Under the pieces are notes generated by a model. It searched no databases. It was not told where the DNA came from and saw nothing but the letters and a program-made list of their open reading frames with translations. From assembly GCA_032209605.1 (NCBI GenBank), contig JASFXZ010000008.1:1736001-1800000 (forward strand): a stretch of 64,000 nt of DNA, in the 5' to 3' direction. This DNA is from Mactromeris polynyma. Lineage: Eukaryota > Mollusca > Bivalvia > Venerida > Mactridae. The first letter of the stretch is position 1. Each line of letters opens with the position of its first letter. Positions 11,791 to 28,826 of this stretch are shown piece by piece. Both the position numbers and the translations under genes were made by a program.

Positions 11791-12261
11791 AAAAAACTGT
11801 AATATTCAGTTGATTCACATCTCAAGTTGTGTGTTGTGCTTCAAACACCAGTTACCCTTCTCAGTGTGTAGGGTTCGTGAAAAGCCTCGGACGACTCCTA
11901 TGTTTATAATTGTCGTCTTATTTGTTTACATATGTTGATGAACATGACAAAGTAAAACTACCTCATTTATTGGCATCCATTTCTTTCATGAACGGTATTC
12001 TAAATTACTTCTGATGGCAAGTGTTACAAGCTCATTTTGGTTGACCGCAGTTTTGATTAACTTAAAATGTCTGACTTTGTACATTTTGCAAACACATACA
12101 AATCCTCCCATTGTGGTAATGATCAATAATTCAATGTATACCGGTAAATCAAAATTTCAATGGCTTGAATTTAGAAAATTCCATTCGCATCTTATACTTT
12201 GAATTGTAAGCAGGCACGCAAATATTTTGTATCTTACAATTACAGGTTCATTTTACGAAAT

Positions 12262-13374
12262 ATGGATCACCTCGAAGAGGAAGGAATTAAAAGAGTTGAC
12301 CAATCAAATACGTCGACACAGATTCCCAAAGAGGAAGGTTTCTGGGCGACCGTGGATGAGTTCGGACCTATCGAGACTGTCTCCAATTACGTTTTGTTTT
12401 TTGTATGCATAGCAACTGTTGTTAGTGATTCTATAGCGATATATGTTGTTAATCGAGGAAGGAACTTCCCACGTTTCTGTCGCGTTCTGTCAATTAATTA
12501 CCTCATAAGTGACTTAACAGGAGCTGCGATATTTGCCTTTCATCAACTATTAATATTTGCTTGTGGATACAGCTATGAAATCGTATTGATGTCGAGAATT
12601 ACATTTACCGCAATACCCATTTTAATTTCGTCTGCTTCCCTATCATTAATCTCGCTTGAAAGGGTTATGTCGTTGGTTGGTAACTTGAGACACACAGTTG
12701 ATTTTCGTGCAATGCGAATCGCCTCTTTTATATTCGCTATATGGCTATTTAATGCAGGTCTTTTATTTATGTCTGTACTTCTGAAGTTAGGAATTGACTG
12801 TCACTGGGGACTAAGTAATTGTTACTTATTTGATGAATTCAAACTGTCAAGGTACGTTTCTGTAGCAATGCTTTTGATATACGATATAATACTCATCGTT
12901 ACAAATTTAATAATTCAGAGTTTTGTCAGGCGACACGTGACACAAATAATCAAACAACAATCTTCAGTTCTTCAAGGCAGACCACGGACAAACAACAGCA
13001 ATAGTAACCAGCTCAGTCACCAGGAATACGAAATCTGGAAAACTGTTACAAACATACTCATGAGCTACTTTGTTTTGCATATACCGATGTCTGTTTCTCT
13101 TTTTATACATGAATGGTACAGTGATATGCGCAATGAACTTCAACTGAGGATTTTACGGATTATTAGCTTCCTGTGTTTACAGATAAGTTCATTCGTGCAT
13201 TTGTATTTATATGTTTTCAAGTTAAAGGAAAACAAACTGAACATGTATGTTCTACTGTCGCACATGTTTAAACGATACAAACTTCGAGCAGAACAGTTAA
13301 GAATTTCTGTCTATAACATCCCCGTAGTGGCCAACGATAACCACACTATAATTCCCCTTTCGACATGTTCATGA
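12262..13374 (+). CDS. Seven-transmembrane receptor, class A-like orphan GPCR
   Basis: A single 370-aa open exon starts at the ATG at 12262, chosen because an acceptor-like TTACAATTACAG lies 15 bases upstream and the receptor sequence begins there. Hydrophobic segments fit seven helices at about 39-63, 74-97, 107-131, 152-172, 197-221, 260-283 and 296-318. N16-T-S is a possible N-glycosylation site in the extracellular N-terminus. SDL (83-85) matches the helix II Asp; Cys101 and Cys180 or Cys187 could form the loop disulfide. The usual DRY is LERV (132-135), and no NPxxY is visible in helix VII, so it is a divergent receptor. The ligand is unknown. A 5' non-coding exon is likely but not located. 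Confidence 0.8.
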   Translation: MDHLEEEGIKRVDQSNTSTQIPKEEGFWATVDEFGPIETVSNYVLFFVCIATVVSDSIAIYVVNRGRNFPRFCRVLSINYLISDLTGAAIFAFHQLLIFACGYSYEIVLMSRITFTAIPILISSASLSLISLERVMSLVGNLRHTVDFRAMRIASFIFAIWLFNAGLLFMSVLLKLGIDCHWGLSNCYLFDEFKLSRYVSVAMLLIYDIILIVTNLIIQSFVRRHVTQIIKQQSSVLQGRPRTNNSNSNQLSHQEYEIWKTVTNILMSYFVLHIPMSVSLFIHEWYSDMRNELQLRILRIISFLCLQISSFVHLYLYVFKLKENKLNMYVLLSHMFKRYKLRAEQLRISVYNIPVVANDNHTIIPLSTCS

Positions 13375-13611
13375 GCTATATCAACAACGGAGAAAAGTTT
13401 TGAGTCATTTGAATAATGATTTAATTGGATGGATCTGGGATGAACTATTCTACAATTTGCATTGTGTATTTTTTCTGGCTAAATGTAGTTTTTGTTTGTT
13501 TGATAGACCGAAATATAGATGTTCGTTTCTTTTATAAAACATATTTTTATGAAAAATGTATCATATAAGCAGTGTAAGTATTGAATGGGTTATTCTTCCT
13601 CATATTTGAAT

Positions 13612-13882
13612 GGACACGCAGGTATGGTCTCAGTTCGTAGAGCTCTAGACCCGGCATATTTGAGTTTGACTCCCGGATTGGGCAGGTTATGTTATTATGT
13701 GACATTTGTTACGGTCATATCATCCCCATGTGGAGCAGTTGTCAGTTGCTTGCGGAAGAGCAAGTTAGTACTGGTTTATAATTAAATACAGGAAAACTGG
13801 TTAAGACAACTGGCCGCCGTATATGACTGATACATTGTTGAAAACAAACCGGCATAAACCCGATGAAACAAACACACCGAGC
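13612..13882 (+). repeat. tRNA-derived SINE with conserved core, family A copy 1
   Basis: A tRNA-like head is followed by GATTGGGCAGGTTATGT. The conserved core contains CAGTTGCTTGCGGAAGAGCA and TACAGGAAAACTGGTTAAG, and the tail ends TAAACCCGATGAAACAAA. Other copies: a core fragment at 18470-18540, 42100-42370, 50056-50322 and 59625-59885, all plus strand. The core recalls animal SINE superfamilies that share central domains (Deu/V/Meta); I do not assign which. Confidence 0.75.
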
Positions 13883-16800
13883 TGTCACCCTTGTTGTAGT
13901 TAACATGGCCACAGTTGTTTTAGATCAGTTTTTGTATGTTTTCACATAGAAAAATAGCAAAAATAACATTTCACTAAATGATTCTAGTAAAAGGACTCAC
14001 TTGCATTTTGACGATATAGCTATTTGATCAACAAACCTCTCCTAACCAATTTCAGCATTTACTTTGTCTTTCAAGAAACATGTTTTTGAACTGTTCCAAA
14101 GAAATTTAAAACAACTGATTTGTCATAAAACTTTAGAAATATTTTTTAAAACTCAATCAGGTATTCGATTATGAAATGACACGTGGACAACGTTACCTGT
14201 CATACAAAATACACGAGGAGACGTAAAATATATACACAATGGTAAGCAACCTCGAATGCAAAACCATACAATGACGGGTGTAGAAATACTGATGTGATGG
14301 TGCACCTAACCTCGCCAACATAAAACAAACTATGTAAATCCGGAAAACTCTGTTGGACATCTCCAAATCATGACAGGAGGATTAATGTCCAGTGCAGCTG
14401 ATGTGATTTTTTCATAATTTTATTTTAAAATGGCTTCCATGTATTGAAAAAAATCTACTTATAGTAGAAAGCTAACATTATTTATTTCAACGTGGTATAT
14501 CAATATCTGTACTCTAACACTATCATTTTACTAGTTTCTTTATTTCCTTGCTATCATCATTTGATGAGCCAATTTGAATTAAAGTATGTTTAAGTATCCA
14601 TTATAAACTGATTGTCGCTTATTATGTTAATGAAAACTGTACATATGTTTATTTTGAATATGGACTTTAACGGTCTATTTCAAATGTGTATTGCATATAA
14701 CTATGTTGTGAAATAAAATTACTTCTTTTTCTTTATTCAATATTGGTTCAAAAAGTTCACATATATGAAACAGTGTATTTAGTTGGTTATAGATGCAATG
14801 TCAGTGTCTTAATGTAGCATCATATGTGCACAATGTTTTAGTCAAATGCCAAACTTTCTGGACTGATGGTTTTCTCTGACTCCTTTGCATGCGGAGTAGG
14901 CTGAACTACATTCAAAACCAACCTTCGTGTAGCTGCATGCTACTCTATGGCAGCCAGTTTGACAAGTGCGTCGTTCAACTTTCATTATGTGAGCAGTATG
15001 GCTAGCGCTCTTCCAGTTGACACTGGATATAGTTTGTTACCAACTGGTTCCTAACAAGCGAGTCCAAATCCTTATGTCTTTTCCTGTCCTGTATTGAGAC
15101 TACATCTGGACTCGAACTGTCTATGGCCACATTTGAAACTACATCTGGACTCCGATACAAGTTGTGTGTAAAATATTCCTTTTGAAAATGGGGACATTAC
15201 TCTCATTGCAAATGTCGCCATTTTGAAAATAAAAGACGTTACTCTTACTGCACATATCCGTCATTTTAAAAGCAGGGTGGTACTCTTATTTGGAATGGCG
15301 TCCAGTCACGGTACAGTTATATCCCCTGTTCTCAAAATGACCGCCATTGTCAACAAAAGTATCGTCCTTATTCATGAGGTAGGTTACTATTTTTATTGAA
15401 TGGCAACTAAGAAAGGTAGAGTGATCTCCCTGTATTTGAAATGGCCTCCATGATCAACATGATTAATGTCTTTCGAAATGGAGGCGAAGTAAAATAAGAT
15501 TGACGTCCCATGTTTCATAATTGCGGCCATGTTGAACAAGGTGTGGTCACTCTCGCTGCAAACTCTTATTAGGAATGGTAACCAAACATTGTACAACACC
15601 TGAGGCAATCTGATGAAGCGTATGTTGTTTTTTCCAAAGATATTTCTTGTTTAATAGTCTCTTGAAACTGCAAAACTGTTCCATCGTCGTCAAAGGATAA
15701 TCTGAATGCATTGGCCAATGTTTATTTTTCAAACTTATTGTTGACAATACTCATATAATACCGACACTATTCTGGATACCTTAACTCCATATACAATCAA
15801 TCAAGGCGCGTTTCCCCCCAATTTTCATTTCATGTACTACTTCCAATTTTCGAAAGGGTTTAACGTCTTGTTAAAGAATATGTAAGAAGTATAGAAAGTA
15901 CCAGTTTTTGGACACTTTTCAGGTCGAATGCCTAAAAAGCATCCAACCACAAAAAATATACAGAATATGCAAACATCGTAAAAACCGACACTTCGGTTTC
16001 TAGAGCTATTGTCGAAATATAGCTTATGAATGATGCTACCAAACAATAACTTAAACGACTGATGTAGCCCTATGTCCATAAAAACAAAGATCTAAATAAT
16101 ACGATGAATAGACTCTTGGACATGGTGGCAATGAATCTATTAACCTCAAGATGGACAAAGACCTTGATTTTGGTGATCATAGAATAAATAACTCAAAGAT
16201 ATCCCGAGGATATGGAAGATGCGATTCCGAAGTAAATCCTTACAAGAAGAGTAGATAAACAATAGGCTCATAATAGTTAATTAGCCCTATATCGTTCACC
16301 TAAGTACACTCTCAAGTTGGCTGAATTAGACTAATGTGCTAATAAACTGTTCGATCTTTAGTCAAAAACCGCTATGCAGTTTTAGAAGAGGCGTTAACGT
16401 TGTTTATATTTTCAGCCATATGCATATAAGTTACAAAATAACACCCCTGCCTGGCGGCCATGTTTTCGACGGAACCTAATAATCTATACAATACTGTAAA
16501 ATGGCAACTGGACGATGTTACATACCCAAGGTTTACACCTTCAAAACTAGTTTTAGCCCCATTGATCTATTTATGCAGCAGACTGGAATCATTTATATAT
16601 CTTTGAAAGAGGACTACCTAAAAACATTGTATCCAAATTTACATCTGACATCTGACTGTATATTCAAAATTGACATCTGAACTAACAGCTGTGAAAACGG
16701 GAACGCATATCCGAACTACCAACAAACAGCTGTCCATTCGCTACCTCATATCCGAATTAATATCTTACTTCTCGCTGTGTATTCTCGAATTAACTACCAA

Positions 16801-18052
16801 CTATACACAGTGTATAACCCGATGTGTATTCCGCCGAGTGATGCGTTTTCGACAGAGGGAAGCGTTCCAGACAGGTGAGTAGTGGTATTAATTTCTGACC
16901 AATAATTCGTAGTTTCGATGTTTCTGTAGGAGCTTGTATCGTCTAAACGACGGTGAATGTCTAAATTTACTACAAAAACAAAACCAAGCGATATCGTTGC
17001 GGAATATAGCTTGTATCGTCATTTTAAATTTGACATGTAGAAAAAAATGTCAAAAATCGCCTTCAACTCGATTTCAATGGTTTTGCGATAGCACTGAATA
17101 GTTTTACTAAATACAAAATGTATATCGAACATATTATCATTTCTGAACAATTCTAGCAAGTTGCAAGTCTGTCGGTGCCGACGTTAGAACATTCCAAAAA
17201 GACCCTGGTGTGCAAACATATGATGACGTTTACCGCAGAGGATATTTTGCAATGATGACGTTGCCGGCTGAGGAGGGACAAGTACGGATGACGTTAACGG
17301 CAGAGGAAAACACTTGATAAAAGAAGGATTTTTGCTTTTCTAATCGTTTTTATACCCGATAAAGTATGGAATGTTTAGTAGAAATAAATAAATTTAAATT
17401 ATCAACGATTAATAAAAGGCGTTCATCGAGGCCATGCACGTTTGCGATTCATTGCTATTCATTCTTGATAGTCTTACGGTTCAACCAGAATGACATGAGT
17501 ACTTAAGAAGTGTTCAAATGTATGCATAGAATATAATCTAGATGTTCTCCATATAATATCTGCAGTGGGTCGGTGTACTTTCAATGATTTATCTTGATAC
17601 ATGTATTTCGATATAAGTTCATCCGCTATTTTATACACGTCATACATGTAGTACAAAAAAGAATCATTGCAACTCAACTTGTTGTCCAGTTAAAGCAAAC
17701 CAGCATACACAATTAACAACATTGCAATTACTTATAAAATCTTCATTTTTTCCAGAATGAAGATGACAACAATTATTGCGAGTGTGACTTCGATATTTAT
17801 GTAGAAGACATTGACCCCCTGGTATATGGGCATGCAAAATAGTGTCTGAAGTATAGAGAGCTAACCTTCCTGGGGTTTCTCCTCTCAATCTTCATATGTT
17901 TCTACTTCTCATCGAAGTCCGAAAGAAAAAATACATTAGCCTTATCTCTCGTATGATGCTACCCGAGTTAGAACAATGTTGGAACTATTTTAGAAAGATT
18001 TTGCAGAAGTATGGGCAAAGCGGCATTGTATTCTGTATGCACTTTCATGTAT
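13883..18052. other. Intergenic stretch with degenerate repeats, no gene supported
   Basis: No coding gene is supported. At about 15180-15590 an irregular succession of CATTTTGAAAAT- and ATGGCGNCCAT-like words suggests a decayed tandem repeat with a spacing of roughly 60 bp. At about 17220-17320 a GATGACGTT..CGGC.GAGGA word occurs three times at 38-39 bp spacing. At 16870-16880 CAGACAG is followed by GTGAGT, a good donor that could end a non-coding exon, but no partner was found. Confidence 0.45.
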
Positions 18053-18281
18053 TTGAGTATCGCTAACGGATTTATATCCTCTTCTGTAAGTGACGTCATT
18101 TCAAGAAAATGCAACACGTGAATTCTCTATTTGTAAGCAGGAAACAATATTTACTCACTTGTTTTCATATTGCCATATGAAGCAAATATTGCTCACTGTC
18201 AGTACATGGTGATGTCACATGTGACGTTTTCTGGAAATGACGTCACTCAAAAGAGGTTGGAAATTGTACAGCGGCGCTCTT
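18053..18281. mobile_element. Foldback MITE, family 1 copy 1
   Basis: This is the diverged sister of the copy at 37182-37432. It has GTGACGTCATTTCAAGAAAA near the left end and its reverse-complement-like TTTTCTGGAAATGACGTCAC near the right end, with GCGGCGCTC at the right terminus. The centre contains GGAAACAATATTTACT and GCAAATATTGCTCACTG as inner inverted arms. The left terminus is more decayed than the right. Confidence 0.65.
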
Positions 18282-19141
18282 ATTTGTTTGCATTTAAAAG
18301 TAATGGATTTTAACATAGTGCAATTCACAAATATATGGACTCTCGAAGGCAGGCATGCAAATGCTCTTCAGATACTGTGCGTTTAAAAACTGATGTACAT
18401 ACAATTCCACTCATTTATCTGAAGAAGAAACATCCGAAGCGATTTGCCCCCCCCCCCCACCCAACCTCTTTTTCATGTGGGGAAGTTGTCAGTTGCTTGC
18501 CGAAGAAAATATAGTACTGGTTGGTGACATATGAACGCTGCCTTGTGTTCATTTACGGCCAACAGTTGTGAACGTTTTGTATTGTATCCCTTGCCCATCG
18601 TATCACATTGACTGCGCACGGAGAACCAAATTGCAAAACGTTACGAAACGTGAGCCACACATACCTTTACTGAACGCAGGGCTGGTTATGTCAACTGATT
18701 GTCGTACATAACTGGAACTCGGTCGAATATCGACGTGAATTTTTAACACAAGTAAAATAACAAGGATAAGAAATACAACACGTGTATTGTTAAGTGTGAT
18801 ATCTCGTCTACGTATTATGTTCGGACAAATGTGAACTATGGACAGAAGTGCATCATGTTGCTACTATTCTATCTATATTTATCTATCGTGATTTAATTAA
18901 ACACATCCGTGATTTCTGTTAACTACGAGTAATCTCCCTTGTTGCGATAACCATGACTACAATGTGGTATATACATGTATGTTGTTTTAGAACATTTATA
19001 TTTCTCTATATAATATGATATCAACAGGCTAAACATCACGGACTTTTTAACGTAGGAAACATTTCATACTAAAGCAGAATGTATGATTATGGTTTTAGTT
19101 TCCATCTTTTTCTAAAAACCAAACACTGCAATTGTGTACCA
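18282..19141. other. Intergenic stretch with SINE core fragment
   Basis: A C-run sits at about 18446-18456, followed by a family A SINE core fragment at 18470-18540 (GTTGTCAGTTGCTTGC). Nothing else is supported. Confidence 0.5.
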
Positions 19142-19147
19142 TTTATT
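19142..19147 (-). terminator. Polyadenylation signal of alpha-tubulin
   Basis: A minus-strand AATAAA begins 48 bases after the tubulin stop codon, a usual position for cleavage and polyadenylation of this gene. Confidence 0.6.
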
Positions 19148-19194
19148 ACTTCATTCCGTGTATTTCGACTAAGTTCTTTCTAGGGCTTCTCCAC

Positions 19195-24355
<5,161 letters not shown>

Positions 24356-24496
24356 ATTGAAAAGATCTTATAATCCCAAAGTTAATAAATTGATTTTCAC
24401 GGCTTTACTATTCTCACTGCGACCTGAAGCGTCTGTTGTGAGAACACGAGTGAATGTAAAAACTTAGCAGCATCTGTTACGAAGAGAGATTTCCAG

Positions 24497-24502
24497 TATA
24501 TA
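24497..24502 (-). promoter_or_regulatory. Possible TATA element of the alpha-tubulin gene
   Basis: The minus strand reads GGTATATACT, about 140 bases upstream of the ATG-only exon. A start site near 24470 would give a 5' UTR of about 115 bases. The placement is plausible, but no transcript evidence is available. Confidence 0.3.
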
Positions 24503-24664
24503 CCAGCTTCCAAGTCAGTCCTACGACTTACTACCACCTTCTCTGACCAGCGAGAAAGTAACTGTTCATGCTCAGCAGTTGTTTATTATTGTTCCCTGAT
24601 ATTGACCCCATCTCCCTTCACATTGATTGTGTTATCTGATAGTTGAGGCATTATAAATGTAATG

Positions 24665-24845
24665 GTTAAATACAGGCAAGTTTTTCGGCGCAGCCGTACT
24701 AACATGGTTTTGCTAATTGTATATTCAGTGTTTTGTAAACCAATTAAATCTTACGTTAACCACCAAGGCAATTTCGCGCCATTTCTCGTCAATTTAAAAA
24801 TATGTCTAACCTTGAAGCAGATTGGTTAACATTTTCTATAGTGTA
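24665..24845. repeat. Dispersed repeat, pair with 59040-59200
   Basis: GGCGCAG.CGTACTAACATGG, TTACGTTAACCAC and GCAGATTGGTTAACATTTTC recur in reverse orientation at 59040-59200. The copy sits just upstream of the tubulin promoter region. Confidence 0.55.
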
Positions 24846-27040
24846 TTTTAAGATTTATCCTGTAAGTAGTTATTCCTTGTGGTCTGCTGGGCCATTCCTT
24901 GTACCTCAATTCCTAAATATGTGTACCGTTTGACCTCCTTTAGTGCCTTATGTTTTGTGGATTGTTGTTTTTCCGGAGATCTGCGTGGGGAGGCATTGTC
25001 TTATGTATGTGGCTTTCCCTGTAGTTACGTATTCTCTCTCTTTTGTTATTCATCACCACGGGGAATTGTCCGTTGTCGGAATTAACTTGAGAAGACTTTC
25101 TTTGGTTTATGTACCAGTCGCGAACTTTAATATTCTTTTAATCAGATAAATCGTCATGTAACAAGTTTATCTACATGGATGTGTGAGTTCACGACTTATG
25201 CAATAAGTAATGTTGAACTAGATCTTTATTGAAACACACTATACTGTGTCTTTGACTAATCACACTACGTAGTTATTTATTATGCCGTCTCATTCGGAAC
25301 ACCTCGGCATTATTGTCTCTGTCGAATACCGCCGAGAAGTTGCGATTGATGCAGTTTCAAATGCAGTGATCTCCCCTTACAGGGCTTGGAAATTCTGTAT
25401 TATAAAGCGTAATTGAATGACATTTAGGCATCTTTTATGTTGTACACATGTACAACAAATTTTAACCTATAGATTGAAACAAATTTGCAAACTTCAAGTT
25501 GCGCCGACCATCTTTTTTAAAGATATTTCTTGTTATGAACAACCTAGCACAATTTTGTTCTGAAAATCTTCAATGTTTGATTGGGCAATTACCAAAATGC
25601 TAAACAACAACTCTCATAACAACCTAATTATGTGTAAACATACTATAAAGTTGTAACGTACAAACAAATGCTTAATACATTTTGGCCAACACACATTAAC
25701 ATAAATTGAATCTATTGTCTTTTTCTTGCTCCATATTAAAAATAGAATTCATTTTGCATAGTTACACATAAGTTATACCATGAAGAACAGCTGGTAATTT
25801 AAAGTAACATCTTTTACATTTTAATACCATTCAATCAAATCATGTGATCAATATTTAAATGTTGAACCATACGGGAGTAAAATTCTAATGTCTTGTTCCT
25901 TTTTGCAAAGGGATATTTTTATTTTGTCCATTCAAGAATTATTCACTTATTTTACACATGTACACCCCATGTCATCAAACGCATGTTATCATTGACTGTG
26001 TTTGCAATTTTTAAAACAATGTGTTGAACCATATTTTTATAAGAGGGAAAAGTTCAATGATATTATGCATAAACATTAATTATATACAGGCTATACCTGT
26101 TAACATATAAATTCTCATATATATTTATAAAAGTGGTTTCGTGAAGAAAAATGTCTGTAATGACAACGATTTACTAAACACATATATATTTTTTTAACAA
26201 TAATGCAATCTCGAACCTCAAGTTGCTATATCTGATAACAAATATTATCAAACACTGTATTTATACTCTTCTGGAACCGGTTTTAGTTTAGGCATCGTGT
26301 CAGCAATTCAATCTTACATGTTTGTTGACCCAGGACCCTGCAATTCTAAGTGTATTGCCCTCCACTGACCACTTAACAAATGTCTGATAAGGGATCTGTT
26401 ACTCAATCTATAACGGTATAAATTGAGCTGTTTCTGGTAGTAATTATTTCGTAGGACTGGAGTGTTACATATAACTTATAGGTCTAGAGCTCGTGCGAGC
26501 GGCCTACATTTACCAGGTTTGCTCATTAGATTTTGTAATAATTTGATAATGTAGAGTGACACGCCTTGAGTTCCTTCTGTTCACTCGATATAACTCATAT
26601 GTTATAATTTGTATATAAGGTACATGTATATCTATTAGCTAATCGTTTGATAAGAAATGTGAGTGAAACTTAGCCGGAAAAATTGTGTTTCAGTCATACG
26701 TATGGTGAATTAAGGCTAGACAAAGGAAATCCTCCTCGAATATCAAGTGTATGATATTTTTACGATATCTTCTTTTCCCGAATACATGCCTACTACAATC
26801 ACATTCTCAACATCAAGTCTACATAGTTATCTTGACTTGCTTATTCGTCTTTGATAATTTCTTTAATTATACAAACAGTTCTGAAGTTTGTCTCAATTAT
26901 ATTTCAAATCAAATACCAGTTCAATTCGGTACGAGGGAGATAACTGAAGGAGAACTATGCTCTACTGAGGTCAATCTCATGCGTAGTTGTCCCCCTTTTC
27001 TGTCGTCTAAAACATTTTAACAGAATTCTATCATTCCGTT
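24846..27040. other. Intergenic stretch, no gene seen
   Basis: AT-rich sequence. Frames at about 24879-25149 and 26751-27020 lack motifs, splice context or conservation cues. Confidence 0.5.
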
Positions 27041-27044
27041 GTTT

Positions 27045-27270
27045 TTCGGCGCCGACGTATAATGCTCTCCCTTGCTACTTGACTCGCGGTGGTGCGTAAG
27101 TCAAACAATTCTAAAGTTAAATGTCAAAGCAAATTTAGGACAGTCTAACTTCGTTAGTAAACTGAACGCCGATTTGTTCAAATCTGCACTCTGTAAATGA
27201 CTAGGCTGGAATGACTAAATTCGTCTTCCCTAAATTAAGCTTAATATAGACATACGTCTGATTGTGCTAC
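27045..27270. repeat. Dispersed repeat, pair with 34150-34345
   Basis: Shared words in the same order are AAAGTTAAAT, CAAGCAAAT- or CAAAGCAAAT-like, GGACAG, GATTTGTTCAAAT and CTGTAAA, followed by a CTGGA.TGA.TAAA.TCG pattern. The second copy lies at 34150-34345. No terminal repeats were resolved. Confidence 0.4.
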
Positions 27271-27469
27271 ACATCCTTGCGGAAGTAACTAGACTTTTAA
27301 ATACTGACTGATCATTGTCGCAGTGTATGTACTTCATACAATGTACATCAAAATAAAACCAATATGATGTTAATCAATGTTATGTCAATCAGACAAAGTC
27401 AACTGTATGTCCTCTAGTTATATTTCAGAGAAACATACCTAATGTACGTGTTTAAACGAAAACTAAGTA

Positions 27470-27942
27470 CAGTAAAACTTCGAAACCTCGAACTGCCGAC
27501 GGATCCAGCAATTAGTTCGAGCCATCTTCTGTTCGGGGCGTCTAGTGTTCGAGCCATCTACTGTTCGATGCATCTACTGTTCGATGCATCTACTGTTCGA
27601 GCCATCTACTGTTCGAGCCATCTACTGTTCGAGGCAGCTAGTGTGTACGAACTGACTGAACCCGGTACGAGTGTACTATGCGTTATCAAAATGGTTAAGA
27701 ATTTATACCAATTTTGACACTTCGACGGAATTTACTCAATAAAGTTTACACTATTGTTTAAGAAATTTATGATATGGTAATTAGGGACAGCAAATCATGT
27801 TCGAGTGTTCGACCTATCTCTATTCGAGTGATCTACTGTTAGATAATATGAAATGTGAAGGAATTTCACTGGGACTTAAGAACATGTTCGAGGTATCTAC
27901 TGCGTTAGAGCCACAACTGTTCGAGGTTTCGAAGTTCTTCTG
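27470..27942. mobile_element. Pogo-like MITE with internal 18-bp repeats
   Basis: The left end CAGTAAAACTTCGAAACCTC and the right end, whose reverse complement is CAGAAGAACTTCGAAACCTC, are 24-bp inverted termini flanked by TA on both sides. At about 27515-27640 an 18-bp unit (TTCGAGCCATCTACTG..) is repeated six or seven times. It is 473 bp long. The 91-codon frame here is repeat-derived. Confidence 0.7.
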
Positions 27943-28185
27943 TACCGAGTGTTCAATGTGTCACCGTCTATGTACCACTGGGGGAGGGGGATTAGCGCCA
28001 TGAGGTGTTTGCCGTGATGTACTAGAATGTGTCCGCAAAGATGAGAGTTTTGAATTAAAACCCACCAAATATTGGTAGTACTAACTGCATGGTACATAAC
28101 CGACGTGTCCCAACTATGGTTGCATGTATGTGTTGTTCTTGTTAAACGGTTTTTATTCAGTTTTTTGCAATAATAGCACAACTTA

Positions 28186-28532
28186 CACCGTAGTCATCCC
28201 CTACGGAAAAGTACGGCATTTAGTATAGATATTTATTAACCAAAGACAAAATCTCCTTACTACGAGAAACATAATGCATATATATGCATGACATTGTATT
28301 GCTATATTGTGCTGTTGTCACATTTGTTGATAAGTTTCTATCACACGGGCCTCCGGGTCTACAGTATATTGAACATAAACTTACCTATCTATCATAATGA
28401 TCTGGCGCTTTTATTGACGTATACTTCCAATACAATTAAACGGGGTTTGTTATCTTACCCAATCGTTTGTTTAAAAAACCTACATAAATGCCGTAAATAC
28501 CGTACTTGTTCCGTAGGGAATGGCTACGGTTG
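28186..28532. mobile_element. Foldback MITE, family 2 copy 2
   Basis: Left CACCGTAGTCATCCCCTACG and right CCCTACGG-type arms are inverted repeats of about 38 bp (right arm reverse complement AACCGTAGCCATTCCCTACG). It is related to 58109-58479 and 20529-20886. Confidence 0.65.
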
Positions 28533-28662
28533 AAAATAGTTATCGTCAAGTTGCATATTATTTCATATAATATCATATGACTCAATAATCATTTTCAAAC
28601 CTTTAAGCAATGTCATTTGTCAGTACAAAAACACTCGAAGAATAAGACGTCACATACGTGTA

Positions 28663-28668
28663 TTTATT
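28663..28668 (-). terminator. Polyadenylation signal of the SOD-like gene
   Basis: A minus-strand AATAAA lies about 160 bases after the stop codon at 28827. Confidence 0.45.
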
Positions 28669-28826
28669 TCATATCGATCAAGAAGCAACTACAACTACTT
28701 CTAAACGCATGCACATTGTTAGACAAACATCTAAGTTCATCACGTTACATGCTAATATAATCTAAATATTGGTATTATAAAGTCCTTCACAAGCATTATC
28801 CGAAAAGCGCACTGTCCGAATCTTGT

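Noticed and set aside
27442..27717. 91-codon frame with repeated HLLF words
   Set aside because: Translation of the 18-bp repeat within a pogo-like MITE.
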